DNA of 64,000 nucleotides from Thioalkalivibrio sp. XN8. Its GTDB lineage: Bacteria > Pseudomonadota > Gammaproteobacteria > Steroidobacterales > XN24. The notes under the pieces are model-generated. The model made no database searches and was not told where the DNA came from. It worked only from the letters and a program-made list of their open reading frames with translations. The stretch is from NCBI RefSeq assembly GCF_011058255.1, contig NZ_JAALFH010000062.1, positions 84,376 through 148,375 on the forward strand, read 5' to 3'. Made by a program: the position numbers and the translations under genes. Numbering within the stretch: the stretch's first letter is position 1; each line of letters starts with the position of its first letter. This document shows, in pieces, positions 41,345 through 49,965 of this stretch.

Positions 41345-41850
41345 GGAGTGATACTAGGAGAGCACGCGTAAGGCCTACCAATTGGCGCAGTCTTCGTGTT
41401 CGATGTACACCGCAAAATCCAAGCTAAACACCAACCGGCCTTGCCGCGTCGGGCCCCGGAGATCGCTGACTTGCGGCCTCGGTTCGGCTTCTAGCGCATC
41501 ATCTGATGCATCGGCGGAAGGTCTGGCATTTTTGACCAAGAAGCGCAATCGCCGCCTGTAGCGGCTCAAGATTCTATAGCTCCGGATGCGGGTCCGGCGG
41601 CGCACGCACATGTACCTGGATAAAGGTCCGATGCCCCAGCCCGCAGCCCTAGGAGAGCGCTGGAGCATTGCTTTCGTACATGGTCAGTTGTTCGACGGTC
41701 CGACGTTTCGTATGCTCACCGTAGTCGATCTGTTGAGTCGAGAGAGTCCGTTGATTGAGGTGGATTTCTCGCTCACCGGACGGAGGGTCACTGTGGCCCT
41801 CGACGGGGTGCCCGGCATGGGTCCAACACCCCTGTCGCTGAAGGCGGACA
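41345..41850 (+). pseudogene. IS3-type OrfB pseudogene (5' half)
   Basis: The recognisable part, from about 41586, reads RVRRRTHMYLD, ERWSIAFVHGQLFDGPTFRM, LTVVDLLSRESPLIEVDFSL and TGRRVTVALDGV, the region around the first catalytic Asp in IS3 OrfB; here the Asp of the usual SMDFV is replaced by Ala (SIAFV). Upstream sequence has several stops. It ends abruptly near 41850, about 60 bases before the sulfotransferase start, so an ancient insertion or deletion probably brought the two together. Confidence 0.72.
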
Positions 41851-41911
41851 ATGCATGGTACGGACTCCACATTCCTCGCCTGCCTTATGTCGTATCGTTT
41901 TCGGAACCAAT

Positions 41912-42919
41912 ATGGGTCCGTATAAATTCACACCGTTGGAGCGCGATTTGGAAAGTCAGATCCTTCAATCCCTCGCTGAAAGCCCAGTCTTCTTGATTGG
42001 CGCCGAAAGGTCGGGCACCACGCTCTTGCGACTCATGTTGAGCAGTCACCCATCGATAGCGTTCCACTCAGAGTCTGGTTTCATAACTCATCCGCTTGCG
42101 GATTCCGCCTCCCCACCAGTCGGGGCTAGACTTCGGGAATATCACGACTTTCTTAACCGCTCCCCCGCGTTCAGAGCTAGCGGATTCACGGTTGATGGGA
42201 CATTACCTTATGAAGAATTGTTAAGGAGCTTCATGCGCCAGAAGGCTCTGAACACAGGCAAGACCACCGTGGGAATGACTATCCATAAAGGGTTCCAATC
42301 GCTTCCCCGAATATGGCCGGAAGCACGGTACATTCACCTCATAAGGGACGGACGCGACGTCGCTAGCTCGTGTGTCGGAATGGGCTGGTACGGCAACCCT
42401 TGGGCCGCAACAACATTATGGAAAACGGCAATCGAAGCTTACGATACGCTCCTTTCATCGACCGAAAGCAGCCAAGTCTTGGAACTCCGGTTCGAGAACC
42501 TAGTGGCGGATTCGGATAGTGAGTTGGCACGGATAAGCCGGTTTTTGAACGTCCCGCACACTGACGACTACTATAATTTCAGCCGCACAAGTACCTATGC
42601 GCTACCAAATAAAGAAAGAGCAAAAAGCTGGCAGAGCCAAATGACCGAATTCGAAATTCGGACGACGGAAGCCGAAATCGCCCCCCTTCTCGAACGTTTC
42701 GATTACCCATTATCTGGCCTTAATCCACTCAAATTAACAGACAGCCTTCGCTCCCGATTAATTAAAGAAAATAAATTCAAAAGGCGAAGATGGGCGATAC
42801 GCCGATATGGTTTTTCCCTTTTGGCCTTGGACAAATTCGGCAGATTCGTTGACTCCACCTACCTAAGACGGTACACAACCGCGAAAATGCAGCAAATTCG
42901 CCGCAATCATTTGAAATAG
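41912..42919 (+). CDS. Sulfotransferase family protein 2
   Basis: The 335-residue protein starts MGPYKFTPLERDLESQIL; upstream in-frame codons belong to the IS remnant. The PAPS motif GAERSGTTLLRLMLSSHP is near residues 30-47 and the 3'-phosphate motif YIHLIRDGRDVASSCV near 146-161. It is therefore a typical bacterial sulfotransferase. The basic C-terminus (FKRRRWAIRRYG) could support membrane or polymer contact. It is clearly distinct in sequence from the copy at 39511. Lower GC marks it as part of the accessory patch. Confidence 0.85.
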   Translation: MGPYKFTPLERDLESQILQSLAESPVFLIGAERSGTTLLRLMLSSHPSIAFHSESGFITHPLADSASPPVGARLREYHDFLNRSPAFRASGFTVDGTLPYEELLRSFMRQKALNTGKTTVGMTIHKGFQSLPRIWPEARYIHLIRDGRDVASSCVGMGWYGNPWAATTLWKTAIEAYDTLLSSTESSQVLELRFENLVADSDSELARISRFLNVPHTDDYYNFSRTSTYALPNKERAKSWQSQMTEFEIRTTEAEIAPLLERFDYPLSGLNPLKLTDSLRSRLIKENKFKRRRWAIRRYGFSLLALDKFGRFVDSTYLRRYTTAKMQQIRRNHLK

Positions 42920-43043
42920 ATCTCGTTAACTCGACTCAATAATAGAGCGAAAACGGCAGCCGCCTCGACGATAGTGTCGAGCATGACTAAGGGATCTCTC
43001 CCGAAACACGCTTGGCAATCTACGTAATGGTTGTTCCGCCTCA

Positions 43044-44825
43044 TTATCTTCCAAAACCAGCACGAATATAATCATTTACAGCGCCGGCCGTAAAAGACGG
43101 ATTCCAATTACTTCTCGACATCGACAATGCTTGCGCCGCAAACTCCTCAGCACCCCCGCTGAGGCCTAGACCACTCAAGTAAGAATCGATGGTTCGCTGC
43201 GGATCTGGGTAACTGATACGCGTAAACTCTGCTTCGGTTTCACCACTCGCACTCTGCCATCCCGCAAAATTATCACCCGGCATGAAGATATCAGATGTAT
43301 CGCCACTGTAGTATTTATTTCCCCGATAACTGAATCCAGAAAAACGATCTCCGGCTCCACCGGTCCAATCTCGATGCATGATGATCTCGGCAGAACCCGT
43401 GCCAAACTGAAACTCATTATCTTGTATAGAAACGTTTCTGACTTCGGTGAAATCATTACTGAGACTTACAGCGCGAGCGACGCCACCAGGAGACTCAACA
43501 TAATTGTAAACGACGTTTTCTAATATACTGGTATTACGAAGAATATAGGTATTAGATACACCCGTAATGGTAATTACGTTCGCAGCGCTAATTCCTCGCG
43601 GATCAGTCCAGATATTCCCTTTGACAATGGTCCCATCCATGTTGATTAGATGAAGAATGTTTGATGAATTTATGTTAGGGGGCCCTTGCATAAATACATT
43701 ATTAATGATTGTGGCTGATTGCACGGAATCGATGCTTCCTCCGCGGCCACCAACCATGGTGATGTCATTTTGAAGAAATAAATTGTCCTCGATAAGCCCG
43801 CCAGCACGAAAATCAGCGGCCTCTCGCTCACCTCTGAAAAACACGTTCCTCCGCAAAATAAGATTCTTCAATCCGTCCTGCGCGCCACCAACCTCGACGG
43901 TTGGAGACAAGTAGAGATGGCGGCCAAATCTCGAGCCGTCTGGATAGTTCTTTTGATAGGGCTCGTAGAATACATTTTCCTCGAACAGCATGCCGTTAGT
44001 CTTGGAAACAAATACGAAACCATCATGAGCTTGATAGTGGGAATAGAAACATCGGCGGATCGCCACGTTTCTAATGTCTCCTCCTTGAATCAAGTCCTTA
44101 CTGTTCCGGTCAAAACGTATGTCCTCATACAACTGATGTTCAGGAAATCCGTTCACATCAAGGGCCCGGCCTGCGGTGGTCCAATCGGCATTGTAGATAT
44201 GCAAACCAGTGACTATAAGATAAGATTTGCTATAAGCATCGATAGAGCCTTGGAAGAGACGCGGACGATCTCCGGCGCCATAAGATGCAATAATCTGTCG
44301 CTCGGATGCTGACCTGCCGGATTTAGGTCTTCCAGCACTAGAACTCGTAAACGATTCCGACCACTCGTCTCCTCGGCGCAACAGTAAAATGTCTGGGTAT
44401 CCCTCGCGCATCTGCGCATTGGCGGCGGCGATCGTTGCGAAGGCGCTGACTTGTACCCTTGGCTGAAACATCCCTTTGTCGTCAAATGTTAGATCACCGA
44501 TCCCATAGACCTTCCCTAGATTGTCGCTGCCTTCATTTGAGACGAAAACAACACGCGCATCGTCGTACCCCGAAGCCGTCAACGCACCAAAATCGGTCCA
44601 CCCAAACTGATCGATCGGGAGCCCTGTAAAATCATGTATTGCTTCGAATTCGCTGTCGTCGATAGCAATTAGCGTTGGGGGGTTCGGCGGCGCTTGCGCA
44701 AACGATCCTGCGCTGAAAAACAATGCCAAGCTGGCAAAGAACGCGGCTAAGGCGCGTCTTACGGTGCCGTAGGGGAAAATCGGTGCAAAACTTGACAGTG
44801 ACTGGTAAACAACACTTGGAAACAT
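43044..44825 (-). CDS. Secreted right-handed beta-helix (pectate-lyase-like) protein
   Basis: The 593-residue protein starts at ATG 44825 with GGGAG eight bases upstream; the frame is open to a TTG at 44891 but this lacks a ribosome site. A signal peptide (VRRALAAFFASLALFF to AQA) is followed by a short N-terminal region and a long array of beta-helix coils with repeated N-x-F/V-F and RN segments (LILRRNVFFRGE, LIEDNLFLQND, TIINNVFMQG, SILENVVYN, SIQDNEFQF). The C-terminus carries SRSNWNPSFTAGAVNDYIRAG, a tail seen in secreted polysaccharide-associated beta-helix proteins. It may be a lyase, epimerase or glycan-binding protein. No catalytic residues were assigned. It is the largest gene in the AT-richer patch. 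Confidence 0.75.
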   Translation of the reverse strand: MFPSVVYQSLSSFAPIFPYGTVRRALAAFFASLALFFSAGSFAQAPPNPPTLIAIDDSEFEAIHDFTGLPIDQFGWTDFGALTASGYDDARVVFVSNEGSDNLGKVYGIGDLTFDDKGMFQPRVQVSAFATIAAANAQMREGYPDILLLRRGDEWSESFTSSSAGRPKSGRSASERQIIASYGAGDRPRLFQGSIDAYSKSYLIVTGLHIYNADWTTAGRALDVNGFPEHQLYEDIRFDRNSKDLIQGGDIRNVAIRRCFYSHYQAHDGFVFVSKTNGMLFEENVFYEPYQKNYPDGSRFGRHLYLSPTVEVGGAQDGLKNLILRRNVFFRGEREAADFRAGGLIEDNLFLQNDITMVGGRGGSIDSVQSATIINNVFMQGPPNINSSNILHLINMDGTIVKGNIWTDPRGISAANVITITGVSNTYILRNTSILENVVYNYVESPGGVARAVSLSNDFTEVRNVSIQDNEFQFGTGSAEIIMHRDWTGGAGDRFSGFSYRGNKYYSGDTSDIFMPGDNFAGWQSASGETEAEFTRISYPDPQRTIDSYLSGLGLSGGAEEFAAQALSMSRSNWNPSFTAGAVNDYIRAGFGR

Positions 44826-45537
44826 GGCTATAGCTCCCGCACAAAGGCGTTTGGGCCAGCTTTTCGATGAAGAATCACACGAACCTATCAAGAGTAAAGA
44901 GCCTGCGACAGTATCGGCTTACGGAATGAGGACAGCGTCACAGAATGCGAATCAACCCTCTCTGTTGGTCAACCTACCATCCTCGGTCGGTCAGGTATCA
45001 GTGTATTAGTCGCTGCTATGGAGCCGCTAGATTTCTTCGAGCCGTCAGTTCCTGAAGAGCCTAGCACAAGTCCTGGAACTGAAGGCTCAAATTGGACTCG
45101 ATTGCGGTTATGGGACTCCTAAACTCCATGGGTGGCGGACAACCGAGACGGGAACAGCATCGTCCGGCGCTATGCGACGATCGACAGGCTTGGATACTGT
45201 CCTAGGCCTAGAGCCGGTTTGGAAACTACTCGGTCGTTCGAGCGACTCTACCAACGCTTATCAGACCAGATCTAGCCGATCCAGATACCGCCAAAAAACA
45301 CAGCAAGAGGCGGGAGCTTCACTCTTGACGATGGCGGCAACTTAGATTAAGTCTAGGCCCAAACCCGCGGATGCATATGGCCATCACTGTAATGACCAGG
45401 GCGAACGGAATACCAACGGCATCATCGATGCTCGACATTTTACTCAACCTGCTATCTCCGAATAGTGTCCGAATAGGCATCGTCTAGCTTCCCAAGATGT
45501 CCGCACACCCACTATTAATATTTCACTGAAGTAGCCA
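44826..45537. other. Long noncoding stretch between the beta-helix gene and the SDR gene
   Basis: No convincing gene, riboswitch or terminator was seen. Six-frame reading gives only short interrupted peptides. The region is less GC-rich than the operons around it and borders transposon debris, so it may be decayed sequence. It also contains the promoter of the reverse beta-helix gene. Confidence 0.4.
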
Positions 45538-46542
45538 TCAAGACGTCGACGATGTTCCGTCCGCTTTTCTGCCCACTACTTCCCACCCACAGCTCATTCT
45601 GAACGCGATCACGTGTCTTACATATTTGGTAGGATATCGCATCGGTTTGCATCGAGCATGAACTCTCGCGGGAACCAATAACCCGGGTAGCTTGCCGCTA
45701 TTCCGTAATGCCAGGCGATTCACGAAAGACGCCGTCCCGGCGAGGACCCTCAATACTATCCAAGGCAATGGTATTACCCCCGGCCTTACAGGCTGCAACG
45801 ATGCGAACCGCCTCAAGTAAATCCAGTGATTCGGAAGATCGTCGTCCACAACGTTGACGACTTGGGCCACATTGTCAGCCGTGCGCTCCGCCGCTTTCAC
45901 GATGGCGTCCGCGCAGTTCTCGACGTAGGTCAATGGCACCGTGCTGAATGGCGCAGTGCAAACCCACCAGCGGGAGTTGATGGGAAACCCCACCCGGCCG
46001 TTCCACAGGTTGTCACGTCCATAGATCACGCCCGGCCGGAGAATCATGTGTGACCAGCCCCATTCCTCTGCTGCCTTCCTGACAAGCTGTTCCTGAAGCA
46101 GCTTGGTTCGGCAGTACTCGTCTCGGGCCTCTGGATCAACCGCGAGCGGGGACTCCTCGGAGATCTCGCTCCTGGCGGGACGCCTCAGGTATTCATACAC
46201 CGCGAACGAACTTGTCAAGACGATTTGCCCCACCTCGGCCTCGACCATCTCGCCGAGCAGGTTCTCGGTCGCGATGACCGTGCCGGCGAACTGGTCATAA
46301 AAGTCTCCGCTCTTTGCGGCGGCCAGGTGCACGACGCAGTCGATGCCGTCGCAGATTCCCCCGAGGCCCGCACGCGTCCGCAGATCGGCGCGAAAAACCT
46401 CGATCGCGGGATCTTCGGCCCAGGCAGCCGAAGCCGGGGACTTTGGCCTGACCACCGCGCGGACCTCGTGTCCGGCCTTCGTTGCCGCCGCTACGACGTG
46501 GCGGCCCAGGAATCCTCCGGCGCCCGTTACAAGGAGTTTCAT
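45538..46542 (-). CDS. NAD-dependent epimerase/dehydratase (extended SDR)
   Basis: The 334-residue protein opens MKLLVTGAGGFLGRHVV with the GxxGxxG cofactor loop, continues with VVHLAAAKSGDFYDQF and has the active-site YCRTK motif. TSSFAVYEYL places the catalytic Ser/Thr. It resembles UDP-sugar epimerase/dehydratases. Its ATG overlaps the preceding dehydrogenase gene stop by four bases. It is the last gene of a reverse operon with a Gfo/Idh/MocA protein, a CelD-like GNAT and a deacetylase, a set suited to making and modifying an amino or keto sugar. Confidence 0.8.
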   Translation of the reverse strand: MKLLVTGAGGFLGRHVVAAATKAGHEVRAVVRPKSPASAAWAEDPAIEVFRADLRTRAGLGGICDGIDCVVHLAAAKSGDFYDQFAGTVIATENLLGEMVEAEVGQIVLTSSFAVYEYLRRPARSEISEESPLAVDPEARDEYCRTKLLQEQLVRKAAEEWGWSHMILRPGVIYGRDNLWNGRVGFPINSRWWVCTAPFSTVPLTYVENCADAIVKAAERTADNVAQVVNVVDDDLPNHWIYLRRFASLQPVRPGVIPLPWIVLRVLAGTASFVNRLALRNSGKLPGLLVPARVHARCKPMRYPTKYVRHVIAFRMSCGWEVVGRKADGTSSTS

Positions 46543-47642
46543 AGCCTGTTCTCCTCGGCAAGCAGGTCATCAATCAGACGCAACGTTCGTTCCATGTCCC
46601 CGTACGTGACGGGCGGCTCGGACCCAGTCCGAATCGCCTCGTAAGTCCCGGCCACGAAGGCCTGCAGCCCTTCGTAGGCAGTGCGGTTGCGAATCTTCCG
46701 CCAGATGCTGCCGAACCCCGAGCGCACCAGCGTACCGGCTTCAGCAAGACCGTTCATCAGCGGGCTGAGGTGTTGCCCGCCGGGGCGCACCTTCACAACG
46801 CGCACGGAGGGGTGGAACAGCTCGGCGCTCGCCAGGCCCCGGGAGCCGCGCACCGTCACGCTGAAACTGTCGGGCCACTGGTGGCACGAGAACCTCAGGT
46901 GGCCATGCGCGTTGGCGGTAATGATCTGTGCATCCAGCGAATCGTATTTGAACAGGTCGCCGCCACCCTGGTTGAGCCATGCGGCTGAGATCTTCCGTTC
47001 TCGCGTATCGCCGTCCGACATGAAAGCCAGCAGGAGGTACGCGAGATGGGAGATGAACTCGTGCAACACTCCGGCCGGGAGCCGATGGCTGGCATGGGGC
47101 AGGTTCTCGTCGGCATAGCGCCCCCCGCCGCGGATTCCAAGCACCATTCGCACTTCGACCTCCTCGACCTCGCCGATATCCCCGCGGGCGACAATCGCCC
47201 GGAGGCGCTGGATCGGATCATTGAAACGGTAGTTCTGGTTCTCCACCAGCCTCAGCCCCCGGCTCCGCGCCAGGGCCCACAGGTCCTCGAAGGCCTGTAG
47301 CGACAGCGCAACCGGCTTTTCGACGAGTACGTGCAGGCCCCGTTCCAGGCACTCGCGGGCAAACGGCTCGTGCGTCGCCGGCGGCGTCAGGATATGAACT
47401 ACGTCGGGCCGGCATGCATCCAGCATGGCGTGGTAGTCGGTGAACCAAGCCTCGACGCCATGCGATCGCGCCGTGTATTCCGCCAGCGCCGGGGACAGGT
47501 CGCATACCCCTGCGAGTTCCACGCCCTCAACCTTTTTCAGCGCCAGCAGGTGCTGCTCGGCGATCTTGCCGGCGCCGACCAGCGCCACTCGGGGCCGGGT
47601 GACGGGATGGAATCCTGCAGCTTCGTCTTGAGTTTCTGTCAC
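46539..47642 (-). CDS. Gfo/Idh/MocA-family oxidoreductase
   Basis: The 367-residue protein is read from GTG 47642 (VTETQDEAAGF). The NAD-binding motif VALVGAGKIAEQHLLAL and the catalytic EKPVAL motif of the Gfo/Idh/MocA family are clear, followed by the substrate-domain segment HRLPAGVLHEFISHLAYLLL. The frame stays open upstream, but the extra part overlaps the GNAT gene and has no homology pattern. Members oxidise or epimerise sugars and cyclitols, often as nucleotide derivatives. It sits between the GNAT and the SDR, with ATGA overlap to the SDR. Confidence 0.82.
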   Translation of the reverse strand: MTETQDEAAGFHPVTRPRVALVGAGKIAEQHLLALKKVEGVELAGVCDLSPALAEYTARSHGVEAWFTDYHAMLDACRPDVVHILTPPATHEPFARECLERGLHVLVEKPVALSLQAFEDLWALARSRGLRLVENQNYRFNDPIQRLRAIVARGDIGEVEEVEVRMVLGIRGGGRYADENLPHASHRLPAGVLHEFISHLAYLLLAFMSDGDTRERKISAAWLNQGGGDLFKYDSLDAQIITANAHGHLRFSCHQWPDSFSVTVRGSRGLASAELFHPSVRVVKVRPGGQHLSPLMNGLAEAGTLVRSGFGSIWRKIRNRTAYEGLQAFVAGTYEAIRTGSEPPVTYGDMERTLRLIDDLLAEENRL

Positions 47643-47655
47643 GTCCTTGTTCTCT

Positions 47656-48750
47656 CTAATCGTAGCGCCACTTGCGCTCGAGCCGCTTGATCCAGCGACC
47701 CGGCGCCCGGAGCAGTGGCCGCAGCGACGACTGCCGGCCCCAGCGCTCGGCGCGGGCGCGCAGCTCGTAGGCCCGGTTGACCAGCGACGGTCGCACGGCG
47801 CAGCCCTCGGCCACCATGACCGCATCCGTGCTGAACGCCTCCTTGTAAGGCGCCATACCCTTGCCCAGGTCGATGTACAAAAACTTTTCGTTGCATGCGT
47901 GGCGGATCATCTCGACCAGCAGCACCAGGCCCGGTGCGTAATTCCGGTAGTGGTCCTCGTAACCCGGAAACCAGGAATGCCAGACATCGCGCGATCGCAT
48001 GGCGAAATGCGCGGCGATCAACTCGTCGCCGAGATGGAGCGCGGACAAAGTCCCGCCGAAGTCCGGACTGTCGTGCTCGTGAATGCGCTGGATCAGTTCG
48101 ACCGTCCAACCGAGGCCGAAATAGTCCACGACCCCCGAACGCCGGCACTGCTCCCGTTTCCACCCGACCAGGGTGTCGAGAACGGATTCGTCTCGAGTAT
48201 TGACGACGAAGCGGAACTCACCTTGCTCTCGCTCCAGCTTGCGGGCCCGGCGATAGGTGTCCTGGAGGTGCTTGCGCTGGCTCTTGCTGCGCGTGGCCTC
48301 GTATTGCTCGAACCCTTCCCGCGCGCCGATGACCGGCGAGCGCTCGACGCCGGCGTGCCACGTTTCCCAGGCCTGCTGGCTCGCCAACAGGTGATCGAAC
48401 TCCCAGCGCACGATGCCGGCGCCCCGCAGGAGGTCCGCGGCATGCCACTCTGCGGCCGGTTCCACGATTACACCGTGGTGGTCCGACAACCCCAGGCCGG
48501 CCGGTCGGGCCACCCCGCCTCGGCTGCGGTGAAACGGGAAAAAGCCGACGACCTGGTTGCCGTCCTCCAGCAAGCAAATCCTGAGGTCGTTCCGGGTGGC
48601 CGCAACGGCCTGGGCATACTCCGGGCGAAAATAGGGGCTGGCGAACTGGGGATCGGATCGCTGGAGGCTGCCCCAACGGTCGGCAAGTCCGGCATCGAGC
48701 TCTCGCCCGTGAATGACCCTGTATCTCACGCCTCGCCAATCCTCGAGCAT
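47656..48750 (-). CDS. CelD/BcsL-like GNAT-family acetyltransferase
   Basis: The 364-residue protein resembles the Acetyltransf_6 (CelD) group: SPYFRPEYAQAVAATR, RICLLEDGNQVVGFFPFH, YRRARKLEREQGEFRF and HLGDELIAAHFAMRSRDVWHSWFPGYEDHYRNYAPG. CelD-type proteins are frequent in exopolysaccharide and cellulose loci and in exosortase regions. It lies four bases after the deacetylase gene. A pair of deacetylase plus acyltransferase suggests replacement of acetyl groups on an amino sugar by another acyl group, which is inference. Confidence 0.8.
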   Translation of the reverse strand: MLEDWRGVRYRVIHGRELDAGLADRWGSLQRSDPQFASPYFRPEYAQAVAATRNDLRICLLEDGNQVVGFFPFHRSRGGVARPAGLGLSDHHGVIVEPAAEWHAADLLRGAGIVRWEFDHLLASQQAWETWHAGVERSPVIGAREGFEQYEATRSKSQRKHLQDTYRRARKLEREQGEFRFVVNTRDESVLDTLVGWKREQCRRSGVVDYFGLGWTVELIQRIHEHDSPDFGGTLSALHLGDELIAAHFAMRSRDVWHSWFPGYEDHYRNYAPGLVLLVEMIRHACNEKFLYIDLGKGMAPYKEAFSTDAVMVAEGCAVRPSLVNRAYELRARAERWGRQSSLRPLLRAPGRWIKRLERKWRYD

Positions 48751-48754
48751 TGGT

Positions 48755-49783
48755 TCATCGCCCCAATCTCCGCCACAGGCCTCGATTTGCCGTGCTGACG
48801 GCCACTTCGAAACGCCTTAGGTCCGGGGGCGCCGCAATCCGGGGCAGGTACAGGGAATCACTACTCCCCGTAACGACGCGTTCGCCCGCACGCGCAGCAC
48901 ACGCAGCGTCTATGCCGAGCCCGGGCAGTGCCTGCCGCAACTCCTCCGAGCTGCGGCCATAACAGAAGGAGAAATGCCGCGGCTCGGACCCGATCATGTC
49001 CCTGATCCTCTCTCTGCAGCGCCCGATCTCATGAATCGCCGCAGCAACACTGATTGTCGTGAGGTCGGTATGCTCCACCGTGTGGCCGCCTAGCTCCATG
49101 GCGCCGCTATCCACCAGCGTCCGCACTTCGTCCCACGTCAGCGTCAGCCGCGGCGGCGCGACAGCGGGCGCCAGCGACCCGAGTAGCCGGTCCATGAGAG
49201 CCCGCCGCTCTTCCGACCCGGCCATCAGCAGCGCTTGGCAGACCAGCCGGTAGGCGTCACGATATTCCCTCGGGTCGTCAAGGTCGAATCGGCGCTCGTT
49301 CTCGCCCCAGGCCAGCAGGCGATTGGTCGCATGCTTGAACGCCGTGTAGGCCTGGTCGATCCACTGGGTTTCGCCCCGGTCTATATAACCGGTCGGCAGG
49401 AACAGGGTCGCGGTCATTCCCAGTCTCTCGAGGATTGGCGCCGCCACGGTGAGGTTGTCACGGTAACCATCGTCGAAAGTGATGACGACCGTGCCATCCT
49501 CGACCGATTTGCCGTCGCGTATCTCCTGGACCAGCTGTTCCATCCGGACGACTCGCCGATGTTCGGCGAGGAACTCCATCTGGCGCTCGAAGATTTCGGC
49601 AGGCACGTGATTCAGGGGATCGATCCAGCGCGCGTCCTCCTCGTCCGCCACGCTGTGGTACATCAGCACGAGCGCACCGCCGCGACCGGACAACCAGCTG
49701 GTCGCGGCCATCAAGCCGCTCCGATAACCCAGCCACTGGATGGAGGGCCCGAACCTCTGGCGCAGACTGGCCTTCATGGACAT
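48755..49783 (-). CDS. Polysaccharide deacetylase 1 (NodB homology)
   Basis: The 342-residue protein has VLMYHSVADEEDARWID, VVITFDDGYRDNL with the metal-binding Asp pair, ELGGHTVEHTDLTT with the His pair, and a FCYGRSSEELRQAL segment. It belongs to the carbohydrate esterase 4 family, removing N- or O-acetyl groups from polymers. No obvious signal peptide, so it probably acts on cytoplasmic lipid-linked intermediates. An in-frame ATG two codons in (MKASLRQRF) is an alternative start. It is the first gene of a reverse operon and diverges from the GT4 at 49966 across 180 bases. Confidence 0.87.
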   Translation of the reverse strand: MSMKASLRQRFGPSIQWLGYRSGLMAATSWLSGRGGALVLMYHSVADEEDARWIDPLNHVPAEIFERQMEFLAEHRRVVRMEQLVQEIRDGKSVEDGTVVITFDDGYRDNLTVAAPILERLGMTATLFLPTGYIDRGETQWIDQAYTAFKHATNRLLAWGENERRFDLDDPREYRDAYRLVCQALLMAGSEERRALMDRLLGSLAPAVAPPRLTLTWDEVRTLVDSGAMELGGHTVEHTDLTTISVAAAIHEIGRCRERIRDMIGSEPRHFSFCYGRSSEELRQALPGLGIDAACAARAGERVVTGSSDSLYLPRIAAPPDLRRFEVAVSTANRGLWRRLGR

Positions 49784-49965
49784 CAGCGGGTCACCCCGGC
49801 TGCTCGGTAAGTTGTGTAGCGCGAGAACCTCAAGACTCGTAGTGCCATTCTATGCGAGAAAGTGCAGGATGATCCGGAAAAATTCTCAGCTACACCGTTA
49901 CTTATGTCACAATCCTGCCCGCGCGCCGCAAGGCGCGCCTCGCTTGGACGCTCCGGAGGCCTTAC

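Noticed and set aside
42964-42981. Hairpin CTCGAC/GTCGAG after the second sulfotransferase as a terminator
   Set aside because: The stem is only six pairs and no T run follows, so it is too weak to list.
44892-45537. A degraded transposase in the long noncoding stretch
   Set aside because: Translated fragments on both strands have no clear transposase motif; the proximity to IS remnants is not enough.
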